From an uncultured Bacilli bacterium (GTDB taxonomy: Bacteria; Bacillota_I; Bacilli_A; RF39; UBA660), in the NCBI GenBank assembly GCA_947594675.1, contig CANQEF010000044.1, positions 1 through 9,027 of the forward strand: 9,027 bases of DNA, in the 5' to 3' direction. The translations under genes were made by a program, and so were the position numbers. Within the stretch, counting starts at the first letter, position 1, and each line of letters begins with the position of its first letter. Shown here piece after piece: positions 1 through 6,800 of the stretch. The notes beneath the pieces were generated by a model. That model ran no database searches, was not told the DNA's origin, and saw only the letters and a list, made by a program, of their open reading frames with translations.

Positions 1-3
1 AAG

Positions 4-78
4 ATGAAAAGATATGGAAAAAGAATACTAACAGTTTTAGCAGGAATATTAATGGCAAGTGCAGTAAATGTTAATGCC
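4..78 (+). other. Signal peptide of the giant surface protein
   Basis: Residues 1-25 have a basic n-region (K2, R3, K6, R7), a hydrophobic core (ILTVLAGILMASAV) and an Ala-X-Ala-like cleavage site, VNA before K26. This indicates Sec export. It also supports ATG at base 4 as the true start although the upstream region is not in the window. Confidence 0.85.
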
Positions 79-3000
79 AAGATGATGACTGTAGAAGAGT
101 TAGGGAAAGCAGCGGAAGGCTATGAAAGTGAAGCAGGGTTCATATTTGTAGTAGGAAAATATGCTTATACATCAAATTATGAAGGATTTAATATTCAAGA
201 TGTTATGTTAGCATCAAGAAGTATAGATGGAGAAGTCATAAATCCAGATAATGTTAAAGATTTAGTAAATACCATGACGATTTATAGAATAGATAGAGAA
301 TATGATGGTAATTATCAAGCAACAGGATGGAGATATGGAGGAACAGAAGTAGGAAATGGAACTGCATTTGGAGATGAAAATACCAAAGTAGACATTAAAT
401 ACATTGACTACCATGTTATAGCAGAAGATTCAGAAGCTTCAATTAGTGCAGATTTTAATAATGAAAATTATAAAACCTATTCTGATGTATTAAAAGATGC
501 ATTAGGTTTTGAAACTAGTACATTCTATGGAAAAGATAATCAAGTAAAAATTGAAAATGGAAAAGCAAAAGGATTACTTTTGAGAAAGAATGTAAGTGAT
601 ATCCATTATAATGAAGATGATCAAGTTAAATATGCCAATGCAAATTACTTTTTAGCTTATGTATTAGAAGTACCAGGAGCTACAGAAAAAACGACCATTA
701 CAATAGATGGAATTAATGGTACTGATACGATTGATATCAATGATTTTGATGTAAAAGTAGGAAATGCAGAAAATAAAACTCCAGGAATTGTTATCTTAAC
801 AGCAATAGAAAAAGCAAAATGGGAGGCAAAAAAAGAAATTACTATAACGGTTGATATTGATGGAAGTGGTAGTGAATATGGAGCATCTACTTATACATTA
901 GATTTAAGTGAATTAGAGTTCCAAGAAGAATCTAAAGTAAATTTAACAACAACAGAACTTCCTGAAGCAGATGTTAACAGTATTTCAGGAAAATGGGGAT
1001 ACACTAGAAGCGAATCAGATACATATGGATTAGAAAATGTTGAAGGTCATAAATACAAACTAACCGGTACTATTGTTCAACAAGAAATTAATCCTGGAGT
1101 TTTTTCAGGAGATGAAGAAACTGATTTTTATTTCTTATTTAATGTAGGAAGTAAAATCGATCCAAGTTTATATGGAAAAGCAAAAGTTACTTTCCCAGGA
1201 GATAAGAGTACAAAAACAAATACCATTACGGATGAAACTGGAGTAACAATTTTATTCTCTGTAAAAAGTGAGAATAATGATCCAATCAAAATAACTGTTG
1301 ATTTAGATGGTGATGGCGAAGAATACTTCCCAGTTGAATATGAAATTGATTTAAGTGAAGTAACTTTTGAAAAATCATCTAAGTTTAGTGTTCAAAGTGT
1401 TGATGAGGTAACTGATGCAACAAACAAATTAGGAACAGAATTTGGTTGGAAAAAAGAAACTGGTTTTGATGTTAAACTTAAAACGGAAGGGACAACTGTA
1501 AAAGTAACAGGATTACTTCCAATTTTAGAATCATTTAGTGATAATAAGCATCCATTTGAAGAGGATGACGCAACAGGATATTATTTACCATTTGTAATTA
1601 AAACTTTAGATAAAGTAGCAAACGGAAAAGGTGCAGTAACTGTCCAATTTATCCATGAAGGTGAAGAACCTAAAACATTAACAGCAACAAACTTTGATGG
1701 TAATGATGTATTATATATTTTAAGACATCTTGATAAAGATGCTGAAGACAAAACATTTAAAATTGTAGTAGATATGGATGGAAATGGAACAGAGTATGCT
1801 CCATATGACATTACATTTGATTGGAATGAATTAAAACTTCAAGAAAAAACAGTTGCTGAAGTTAAAGTTAATAATGCATCAGAGACCGATAAAGAACAAT
1901 TAAAAGGATATGGTTATAAATCTGAAGCTAATTCAGACGTTAAAATTTCTGGAACTTCTGGAAATTATACATTAGAAGGTAAATTAGTTGAACAAATACT
2001 TAATGATAATGTTTTCACTGAAAAAACAGGTTACTATTTTGATTTTACATTTAAATTACCAGAAGTTGTTAAATCTGAAAATGTTAAAATATCACGCTTA
2101 ACTGATGGAACTTTAAATGATGATAGTAAAATCAAAAAAACATTTAAAGATGGTGAATATGACAAACAAGATAATAGTTTAACAATTCTTTATCAATTTA
2201 CTGAAGATCCTAAATGCAAAGATAATTCTGGAAATTGTAAATTGTATTATAGTGTAGATTATGATGGTGAAGGTGATGAATATCTACCTACATTAGTAAC
2301 AATAGATTATAGTAACTTTACTTTTGAAAAATCCTCATTATTTACTGTAGTAGGAATAAATAATACTAATAAGGGTCAATATGACAATGACGGTTGGTAT
2401 AATGAAACTGATGGCTATTCAGTAGAAGTAGTAAAAGATGATAAAGATCCAAATAAATATAAAGTAAGTGGAGTTTTACCAATTCTTGAAGATAGTGATT
2501 GGGGCGATGATGATGCACCATTTGAAGATGATGGAAGTTTACTTTACTATTTGGGATTGGGACTTAAGTTAACAAATGCTCCTGAAAATTATGATTCTCA
2601 AACAGGTGAAGCAATTAACATTTTATTTGATCATGATGCAGAAAGTAAAAACTTTAGTAAAAAAATTGGTAACGACTTTGCTACATCGTCAACTGTTTAT
2701 ATCTTAAAAGCATTGAAAGCAACTAATGAAGAAGGTTCACCTCTTAAAGATAGTGAAAAATGGTTTACTATTACAGTTGATTTAGATGGTGATGACAATG
2801 ACGAATATGCTCCGTATGAAGTAACAATTGATTATTCTGATTTGGAATTTCAAGATGAATCAAAAGGTAATATTGACTTTGAGGTTCTTAGCAACGAATC
2901 TTTGGGAGAAGGTTCCGCAGAAAAAAAAGAATTGGATGGTTATGGTTACGATTTTGATACAGTTAAAGGTTTATCTATAAAAACAAGCGAGGAAGAGCAA

Positions 3001-5844
3001 CCAGATAGAGAACCTTCTAAAGTAGGAATACAAGGAAGCATTAAAGAACAAACTCTTAATAATGGATTTGATACTAACGAAGGATATTTTGTTCCAATTA
3101 AAATATCAGTTCCAAAAGACGAACCATGGTTTGCAAAACATCAAAATGATTGGACAATCATTTTAAATACTGAAAAAGGAGATAAGAAAACATATATTCC
3201 AACCTCTGAAGAACGTAAACAAGGTTGGGTAATGGTTTTATTTAGATTAGATGATAAATCTGATAAGAAAATTAAATATGAAATTGATTTTGATGGGGAA
3301 GGGAAAGCTTTCTTACCATATGAATATACAATTGATTATAGTGGATTAAGCTTTGAAGAAGCACATAAATTAACATTTAATGGACTAAAAACAGATTTAA
3401 CTGTATATGATGGTGATACAATTACAGAAGATATGTTACCGGAAGATACACCAGAGGTTTCTGATTCATATCATAATTTTGCTTATTGGGCAAATGAAGA
3501 AGGCACAAATATTGTAGGTACAGAAATTACTTCTGATACAGAAGATAATATAACTTTAGAACCACATTGGAATTTGTATTCAGATAAATTTATAGCTGAT
3601 GTTCTTGAAGATTTGAATAAAACAGAAGATTCGAAATCAGAAGACTTTAGTAGTGAATTTAAAATCGAAGATTATGTAGAAAATAGTGGAGAAATTACTA
3701 TTACAGTAATTGACCCTACAACTAAATTATCAAGAATGAATGATACAAGCATTCCAGGGGCAATAGCTTATATATTATCAAAAAATGAAATTAACGAAAT
3801 AACATTATCAGTTAATGGAGATGAAAAAACATTTACAAAAAATGGTATAGAAGACCAAGCAGAATTAAAGAAAGCTGTTCAAGATGGTGCAAAAGAATTA
3901 TACTCAAAAATATTAAAAGAAAATTTTGATGGTAAAAATGATGAGGATGTAACTTTAGGAGAAATTGCTAATAAAGAAGGATATGACAGTTTCACATTGA
4001 AGTTTAATCCAGAAAAAATTTCAAAAACAGTTACACTTGTGAAAGCACCTGCTCAACAAGGAATTTCACTTGCAAGTAATATAGAAGTACCAACTGATTA
4101 CAAGTTTACATTTGAATCGGATATGGTGGTTGTAAAAACACAACAAGAATTAGAAAATGCATTAAGTAATAAGGCAGAACATATATTTATAGGCAATAAT
4201 TTTGAAGTTAATAAAACGATAGACATTGAAAGAAAAGTAGTAATAAGTGGAAATGAAAAATATACTATAACTGCTGGAAGCGATGTTAACACAATATTTA
4301 CTGTAAAATCTATGGGAGTAACCATTGATACAATTAAATTAGCAAATGCAAAAACATCAATTGTTGTTGAAAGTAATGGAAATTTAGTATCAACAGGATT
4401 AGAAATTAGTGGAACAGGTGCAGAAGCTGGTATCGAAGTTAAAACAGGAGGAACTTTTACAGGAAGTGAAATAACTTATGAAGGGGAAAAATATAGTAAA
4501 CCTTTAATTAAAGCACAAGAAGGTACAACAGTTAATGTAACTAATATTAAAAAAGAAATTTCTAAACCTATTACAATGCAAGAAGTTAAAAGATATGAAA
4601 AACCAAGTAGCGATGTGGTTGCATCGAATTACATTGGGGATGAATTGGTTAACAAAGAAGGTTATAATTACAAAAATTATTATAATGATCCTAATGTAGA
4701 ACACAATTTTATAAAAATAGTTTATAGTGGAGACCGTGTTACTACATCTTATCCAATTTCATTTACAAGATGGTTTGACAAAGAAAATCCTGATAAAATT
4801 GAACCAGATGATGATATAAAATATTTAACTACATATAGTGATGCTTTAGCAGATTACACTATTGAAGCTTGGGTAAAAGGAGCCGAAAGCTATGAAAAAG
4901 GTAAGGTTCCGCAACCGACAGAAGATACTTATTATGGAGCTGATTTAAAAGCAACTTACCACGCAGAAGTAACAACTGTAAAAGATGAACAACAATTAAA
5001 AGAAGCAGTGAGTGAAACGGGTGCTCATGCTGTAATTATAGTTGAAGGAAAAATTTCATTAACAAATGAATTAAATATTGAAAAAAGTAATATTACAATT
5101 ATTGGAGTAAATTCAAAAGGAATTAAGAATTATGCTACTATTGAGGGTAAAATAAAAGTATCTTCAGATGATGTACATTTTGAAAAAATTAATATTGTAG
5201 GTAAGTCAAGTACTGAAGATGAAAATCAAAATGTTATTACTGTTGAAGGAACAGGATTTAGTACTTATCAAGCAAATGTTAGTGCAAATGCAATAACTGA
5301 AGGGAAAAATTGGCATAGTTTAGTCGAATTTACACATGAAAATCCAAGTACTATTATTTACTTTGGTAATTTTGAAGGTTCTAATGCTGAAATGATAATT
5401 AATTTTGAACAAGCAATAGGTAATTCTTCTAAAATTGTAGGGAATAATTTTAATGGGGCTTTAGAAACAAAAGAATTTATTTATATAAATGCTATTGATA
5501 CTGATGCTAATATTGAAATTAGGCAACAAACTGCAACTTTTGTAGGTCAAAATGAATATGGTATTAGGATTAAAGCACCTAAAGAAAAAACGACTGCTAA
5601 AATTAGTTTAGGTTCATTCTGGGCTAATAGTCTTAATAAAGCTCTTAAAATAGGAATTGATGTAACAGATTCTGATTATGATGCATCTGGATTCACTTTT
5701 GAAGCAGGCGCTGTATTTGAAGATAAAATAAAAATTGAATATATTGATGCTGAAGGTCATACTTCAGAAACTAATCCAAAAGGTGTTACATTTAATGCAA
5801 CACTTAAAATTGGAGATAAAATAGTATCTTCTAATATTCAATAA
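4..5844 (+). CDS. Giant secreted repeat-containing surface/adhesin-like protein
   Basis: A 1946-residue exported protein, not assignable to a named family. The start at base 4 fits a classical signal peptide: basic MKRYGKR, a hydrophobic core, and a likely cut after Ala25 in VNA|K. Its ribosome binding site lies outside the window, so an upstream start cannot be excluded. Layout: N-terminal domain (about 26-144); six repeats (145-1122), each ending in a VDxDGxGxEY-type strand followed by a TIDYS-like strand; a Listeria-Bacteroides-type beta-grasp module (about 1123-1193); a partly helical region (1194-1372); a beta-helix-like module (about 1375-1519); a linker with mixed beta sequence (1520-1655); and a second beta-helix-like module (about 1656-1930). 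The chain is strongly acidic and has only two cysteines, C738 and C745. No LPXTG, membrane tail or choline/SLH-type anchor is visible. The frame continues with protein-like sequence after the stop, so the C-terminus may be truncated. Adhesion or surface-layer function is inferred from architecture only. Confidence 0.85.
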   Translation: MKRYGKRILTVLAGILMASAVNVNAKMMTVEELGKAAEGYESEAGFIFVVGKYAYTSNYEGFNIQDVMLASRSIDGEVINPDNVKDLVNTMTIYRIDREYDGNYQATGWRYGGTEVGNGTAFGDENTKVDIKYIDYHVIAEDSEASISADFNNENYKTYSDVLKDALGFETSTFYGKDNQVKIENGKAKGLLLRKNVSDIHYNEDDQVKYANANYFLAYVLEVPGATEKTTITIDGINGTDTIDINDFDVKVGNAENKTPGIVILTAIEKAKWEAKKEITITVDIDGSGSEYGASTYTLDLSELEFQEESKVNLTTTELPEADVNSISGKWGYTRSESDTYGLENVEGHKYKLTGTIVQQEINPGVFSGDEETDFYFLFNVGSKIDPSLYGKAKVTFPGDKSTKTNTITDETGVTILFSVKSENNDPIKITVDLDGDGEEYFPVEYEIDLSEVTFEKSSKFSVQSVDEVTDATNKLGTEFGWKKETGFDVKLKTEGTTVKVTGLLPILESFSDNKHPFEEDDATGYYLPFVIKTLDKVANGKGAVTVQFIHEGEEPKTLTATNFDGNDVLYILRHLDKDAEDKTFKIVVDMDGNGTEYAPYDITFDWNELKLQEKTVAEVKVNNASETDKEQLKGYGYKSEANSDVKISGTSGNYTLEGKLVEQILNDNVFTEKTGYYFDFTFKLPEVVKSENVKISRLTDGTLNDDSKIKKTFKDGEYDKQDNSLTILYQFTEDPKCKDNSGNCKLYYSVDYDGEGDEYLPTLVTIDYSNFTFEKSSLFTVVGINNTNKGQYDNDGWYNETDGYSVEVVKDDKDPNKYKVSGVLPILEDSDWGDDDAPFEDDGSLLYYLGLGLKLTNAPENYDSQTGEAINILFDHDAESKNFSKKIGNDFATSSTVYILKALKATNEEGSPLKDSEKWFTITVDLDGDDNDEYAPYEVTIDYSDLEFQDESKGNIDFEVLSNESLGEGSAEKKELDGYGYDFDTVKGLSIKTSEEEQPDREPSKVGIQGSIKEQTLNNGFDTNEGYFVPIKISVPKDEPWFAKHQNDWTIILNTEKGDKKTYIPTSEERKQGWVMVLFRLDDKSDKKIKYEIDFDGEGKAFLPYEYTIDYSGLSFEEAHKLTFNGLKTDLTVYDGDTITEDMLPEDTPEVSDSYHNFAYWANEEGTNIVGTEITSDTEDNITLEPHWNLYSDKFIADVLEDLNKTEDSKSEDFSSEFKIEDYVENSGEITITVIDPTTKLSRMNDTSIPGAIAYILSKNEINEITLSVNGDEKTFTKNGIEDQAELKKAVQDGAKELYSKILKENFDGKNDEDVTLGEIANKEGYDSFTLKFNPEKISKTVTLVKAPAQQGISLASNIEVPTDYKFTFESDMVVVKTQQELENALSNKAEHIFIGNNFEVNKTIDIERKVVISGNEKYTITAGSDVNTIFTVKSMGVTIDTIKLANAKTSIVVESNGNLVSTGLEISGTGAEAGIEVKTGGTFTGSEITYEGEKYSKPLIKAQEGTTVNVTNIKKEISKPITMQEVKRYEKPSSDVVASNYIGDELVNKEGYNYKNYYNDPNVEHNFIKIVYSGDRVTTSYPISFTRWFDKENPDKIEPDDDIKYLTTYSDALADYTIEAWVKGAESYEKGKVPQPTEDTYYGADLKATYHAEVTTVKDEQQLKEAVSETGAHAVIIVEGKISLTNELNIEKSNITIIGVNSKGIKNYATIEGKIKVSSDDVHFEKINIVGKSSTEDENQNVITVEGTGFSTYQANVSANAITEGKNWHSLVEFTHENPSTIIYFGNFEGSNAEMIINFEQAIGNSSKIVGNNFNGALETKEFIYINAIDTDANIEIRQQTATFVGQNEYGIRIKAPKEKTTAKISLGSFWANSLNKALKIGIDVTDSDYDASGFTFEAGAVFEDKIKIEYIDAEGHTSETNPKGVTFNATLKIGDKIVSSNIQ
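436..936 (+). repeat. Surface-protein repeat 1 (B subtype)
   Basis: Residues about 145-311. The hallmark strand ITVDIDGSGSEY lies at 281-292 and the repeat ends LEFQEESK. It is assigned to subtype B by its VILTAIEK segment, the FQEESK ending and the GLLL..NEDD..YFLAYVL order in its first half. It is the most divergent B copy, especially before residue 200, so its start is approximate. Confidence 0.65.
937..1383 (+). repeat. Surface-protein repeat 2 (A subtype)
   Basis: Residues about 312-460, the shortest copy. The hallmark ITVDLDGDGEEY ends at Y441. A-subtype markers are WGY near the start, TGTIVQQEINPGVF, ILFSVKS before the hallmark, and the ending VTFEKSSK. These recur in repeats 4 and 6 and not in the adjacent copies. 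Confidence 0.75.
1384..1851 (+). repeat. Surface-protein repeat 3 (B subtype)
   Basis: Residues about 461-616. The hallmark IVVDMDGNGTEYAPY starts near 587. B-subtype markers are FGWKKETGF, VTGLLPILESF, HPFEEDD, YILRHLDK and the ending LKLQEKT. It is most similar to repeat 5 (SGVLPILEDS, APFEDD, YILKALK). Confidence 0.8.
1852..2340 (+). repeat. Surface-protein repeat 4 (A subtype)
   Basis: Residues about 617-779. The hallmark YSVDYDGEGDEYLP starts near 749. A-subtype markers are GYGYKSEANSDVKI, LEGKLVEQILNDNVF, TILYQFTE and the ending FTFEKSSL. This copy alone carries a cysteine pair, C738 and C745, just before the hallmark strand; these are the only cysteines in the protein. Confidence 0.8.
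2341..2865 (+). repeat. Surface-protein repeat 5 (B subtype)
   Basis: Residues about 780-954, the longest copy. The hallmark ITVDLDGDDNDEYAPY starts near 923 and has one extra residue in the acidic loop compared with its siblings. B-subtype markers are DGWYNETDGY, VSGVLPILEDS, APFEDDGSLLYYL, YILKALK and the ending LEFQDESK, close to LEFQEESK in repeat 1. Confidence 0.8.
2866..3369 (+). repeat. Surface-protein repeat 6 (A subtype, degenerate loop)
   Basis: Residues about 955-1122. The hallmark is YEIDFDGEGKAFLPYEYTIDYS (D1095 to S1113, written here only as key residues D1095, D1097, G1098, G1100). The usual Glu-Tyr after the loop has become Ala-Phe. A-subtype markers are GYGYDFDTVKG, IQGSIKEQTLNNGF, MVLFRLDD and the ending LSFEEAHK. 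It is the last repeat before the beta-grasp module. Confidence 0.75.
3370..3582 (+). other. Listeria-Bacteroides (Flg_new / InlB B-repeat)-like beta-grasp module
   Basis: Residues about 1123-1193 of the surface protein. They follow the family pattern: a VYDGDTI strand, a Pro-rich turn, an aromatic strand HNFAYWANEEGTNIV in the place of the usual FxGWyt, then DTEDNITLEPHWN in the place of the usual LyAkW ending. The central GW is AYW here, so the match is by pattern rather than strict consensus. In internalin-like and gut surface proteins this module serves as a stalk or binding repeat. Confidence 0.6.
4126..4560 (+). other. Parallel beta-helix-like module 1 of the surface protein
   Basis: Residues about 1375-1519. 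It opens with a VVVKTQQELENAL helix cap, then IFIGNNFEVNKTIDI and VVISG strands. Short hydrophobic strands separated by Gly/Asn turns follow at regular intervals (TIFTVKS, VTIDTIKL, SIVVESNG, GIEVKTGG). This is the layout of right-handed parallel beta-helix (pectate-lyase-like) domains. No catalytic residues can be assigned, so a structural or binding role is more likely than lyase activity. Confidence 0.55.
4969..5793 (+). other. Parallel beta-helix-like module 2 of the surface protein
   Basis: Residues about 1656-1930. The entry VTTVKDEQQLKEAV, then AVIIVEGKISLTNELNI and ITIIGVNS, copies the order of module 1 (VVVKTQQELENAL, IFIGNNFEVNKTIDI, VVISG), so the two appear to be duplicated. It is longer and continues with beta strands such as VITVEGTG, STIIYFGNF, SKIVGNNF and YGIRIKAP up to near the stop codon. 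The end of the fold is uncertain because the C-terminus may be truncated. Confidence 0.5.
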
Positions 5845-6126
5845 TTTGCAACTATTTTAGGTTTAACTAAAAATGGTAATAGCGAGGAATATTTATATTC
5901 TTCAAGAAGTAATAATGGTGTAGCAACGGTAAGTAGTGCTAATACAACGAAATTAAACTTGAGGGTTATAAAATCTTCAAAAATTAGTGTGAAGCTAGAA
6001 AAGTTTATAATATTGCTATGATTAATTGAAATAGAGGTATCAAAAGAATTTTTGACAGAAAATGACAAAGCTCTTACTGAACTAAATATCATTGATTTTT
6101 ATAACAAAGGAATCAAGTGGTGGTAA
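5845..6126 (+). pseudogene. In-frame remnant of the surface protein's C-terminus
   Basis: The surface protein's frame stays readable after its TAA at 5842-5844. It encodes FATILGLTKNGNSEEYLYSS and similar sequence for 58 codons to TGA (6019-6021), then LIEIEVSKEFLTENDKALTE and so on to GIKWW and TAA (6124-6126). Two stops in about 94 codons is few for sequence this AT-rich, and the composition matches the upstream protein. Just before the TGA, another frame reads VYNIAMIN (6003-6026), so a small indel pair may be involved as well as substitutions. A terminator-like palindrome follows at 6160. The simplest reading is a former C-terminal segment (ancestral length about 2040 residues) cut off by mutation. 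Stop readthrough or a sequencing/assembly error are alternatives. No ribosome binding site for an independent gene is visible. Confidence 0.55.
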
Positions 6127-6159
6127 AAACATACAAGAGCAACTATATATTTTGAATAG

Positions 6160-6189
6160 ATTAAAGGTGTGATTAATCACACCTTTAAT
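6160..6189. terminator. Perfect 30-base palindrome, probable bidirectional terminator
   Basis: The arm ATTAAAGGTGTGATT at 6160-6174 is exactly complementary to 6175-6189. As RNA it makes a stem of about 13 pairs (with core AAGGTGTGA/TCACACCTT) around a 4-base TTAA loop. It lies 33 bases after the remnant stop at 6126 and 19 bases before the next start codon. The U-tract is short (TTTAAT), so termination may be modest. The exact symmetry would also suit a dimeric regulator's operator for the downstream gene. Confidence 0.55.
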
Positions 6190-6208
6190 AAGTTAAAAGA
6201 GGAATTAT

Positions 6209-6766
6209 ATGAAAAAAAGAATTTATTTAGGAATACTATTTCTATTGCTTAGTTTTCCTATTGTGACAAAGGCTTTAGCAACCGATGCTAATTATAATAT
6301 GATAAATCTTTATTTCTTTTGTGAAAAAGAAAATAGTGAATGTGATAGTGGAAGAGAATGGTTAGAAAATGAATTAATGACCAATATTAAAATAAATGTT
6401 AATGCAATAAGAATAGAGGATAATCAAGAACTATATGATGAAGTAAAGAAATTTTTAAAAGTCAAAAGTAAAAAACTTCCATTTATTGTAATTGGAACCA
6501 ATTCTTTTGCTGGGGTAAACGATACTAACAAAGAACATTTAAAAGAAGCAATTACTGCTTATCAAGATTCCAAAGAGGTTTGTGATTTTGTTTCTACGCT
6601 CAAAAATGATGGTGATGTAAAAGCTTGCATCAAACAAAATAAAAAGATTTATAAAGCAAAGAGTCATCTAATAACTTACAGTTTAAGTGTAATAGGTATC
6701 ATTGTAATTATAGGTGTTGGTTTAATAATAAAGAAGAAAAAAATATTAAGTAGATTACATCGTTAA
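6209..6766 (+). CDS. Exported, membrane-anchored thioredoxin-fold-like protein
   Basis: A 185-residue protein of unknown exact role. Residues 1-24 form a signal peptide with a likely cut after KALA. The domain starts with a strand INLYFF (32-37), then C38, the NSEC segment with C45, and a helix GREWLENEL. The segment KKLPFIVIGTNSFAGV, with P91 in the place of the thioredoxin cis-proline, corresponds to the usual VPTxxIG..xxxGy. Two more cysteines, C125 and C140, follow. A single membrane span (about 155-174) and a basic KKKK tail end the protein, so the domain faces outside. Aligned on the second Cys of CxxC (C45), the first Cys position is Asn42; C38 lies four residues earlier. Classical disulfide exchange is therefore doubtful. 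The start is supported by AGAGGA at 6198-6203, five bases before ATG. It is bracketed by a palindrome upstream and a terminator at its end, so it is probably monocistronic. The fold assignment is by pattern only. Confidence 0.7.
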   Translation: MKKRIYLGILFLLLSFPIVTKALATDANYNMINLYFFCEKENSECDSGREWLENELMTNIKINVNAIRIEDNQELYDEVKKFLKVKSKKLPFIVIGTNSFAGVNDTNKEHLKEAITAYQDSKEVCDFVSTLKNDGDVKACIKQNKKIYKAKSHLITYSLSVIGIIVIIGVGLIIKKKKILSRLHR

Positions 6767-6777
6767 TCTGCTTTTTT
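6748..6777 (+). terminator. Intrinsic terminator overlapping the thioredoxin-like gene's stop
   Basis: The arms AAGTAGATTA (6748-6757) and TAATCTGCTT (6764-6773) pair over 10 bases with one G-U wobble and a 6-base loop, CATCGT. They run into a T-tract at 6772-6777. The TAA stop codon (6764-6766) is the first triplet of the 3' arm, so the last codons of the gene also encode the hairpin. It separates this gene from the hydrolase-murF operon. Confidence 0.85.
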
Positions 6778-6800
6778 AAATAAATACCAATTTAAAAACA

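Noticed and set aside
436..3369. CRISPR-like or DNA-level tandem repeat array
   Set aside because: The repetition is at protein level with strong DNA divergence between copies and coding throughout.
1581..4704. Three minus-strand reading frames of 66-76 codons inside the surface gene (1581-1811, 4098-4325, 4504-4704)
   Set aside because: They are antisense shadows of a strongly coding frame, with Ile/Phe/Asn-rich translations and no supporting signals.
6019..6021. TGA read as tryptophan (alternative code), extending the surface protein
   Set aside because: The TAA at 5842 would still stop the frame, and every tryptophan I checked in the other genes is TGG with no in-frame TGA.
6052..6080. 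TTGACA at 6052-6057 as a -35 box for the thioredoxin-like gene
   Set aside because: At 17 bases spacing the hexamer is TACTGA, a poor -10, and the site lies within the remnant coding frame, before the palindrome. Probably chance.
5838..6092. Minus-strand reading frame of 84 codons opposite the remnant tail
   Set aside because: It has no ribosome binding site before its ATG, a low-complexity hydrophobic product, and lies antisense to a frame with clear coding character.
5845..6208. Insertion sequence or attachment site in the long gap after the surface gene
   Set aside because: No transposase fragment, terminal inverted repeat pair, target duplication or tRNA is visible; the gap is explained by the in-frame remnant and the palindrome.
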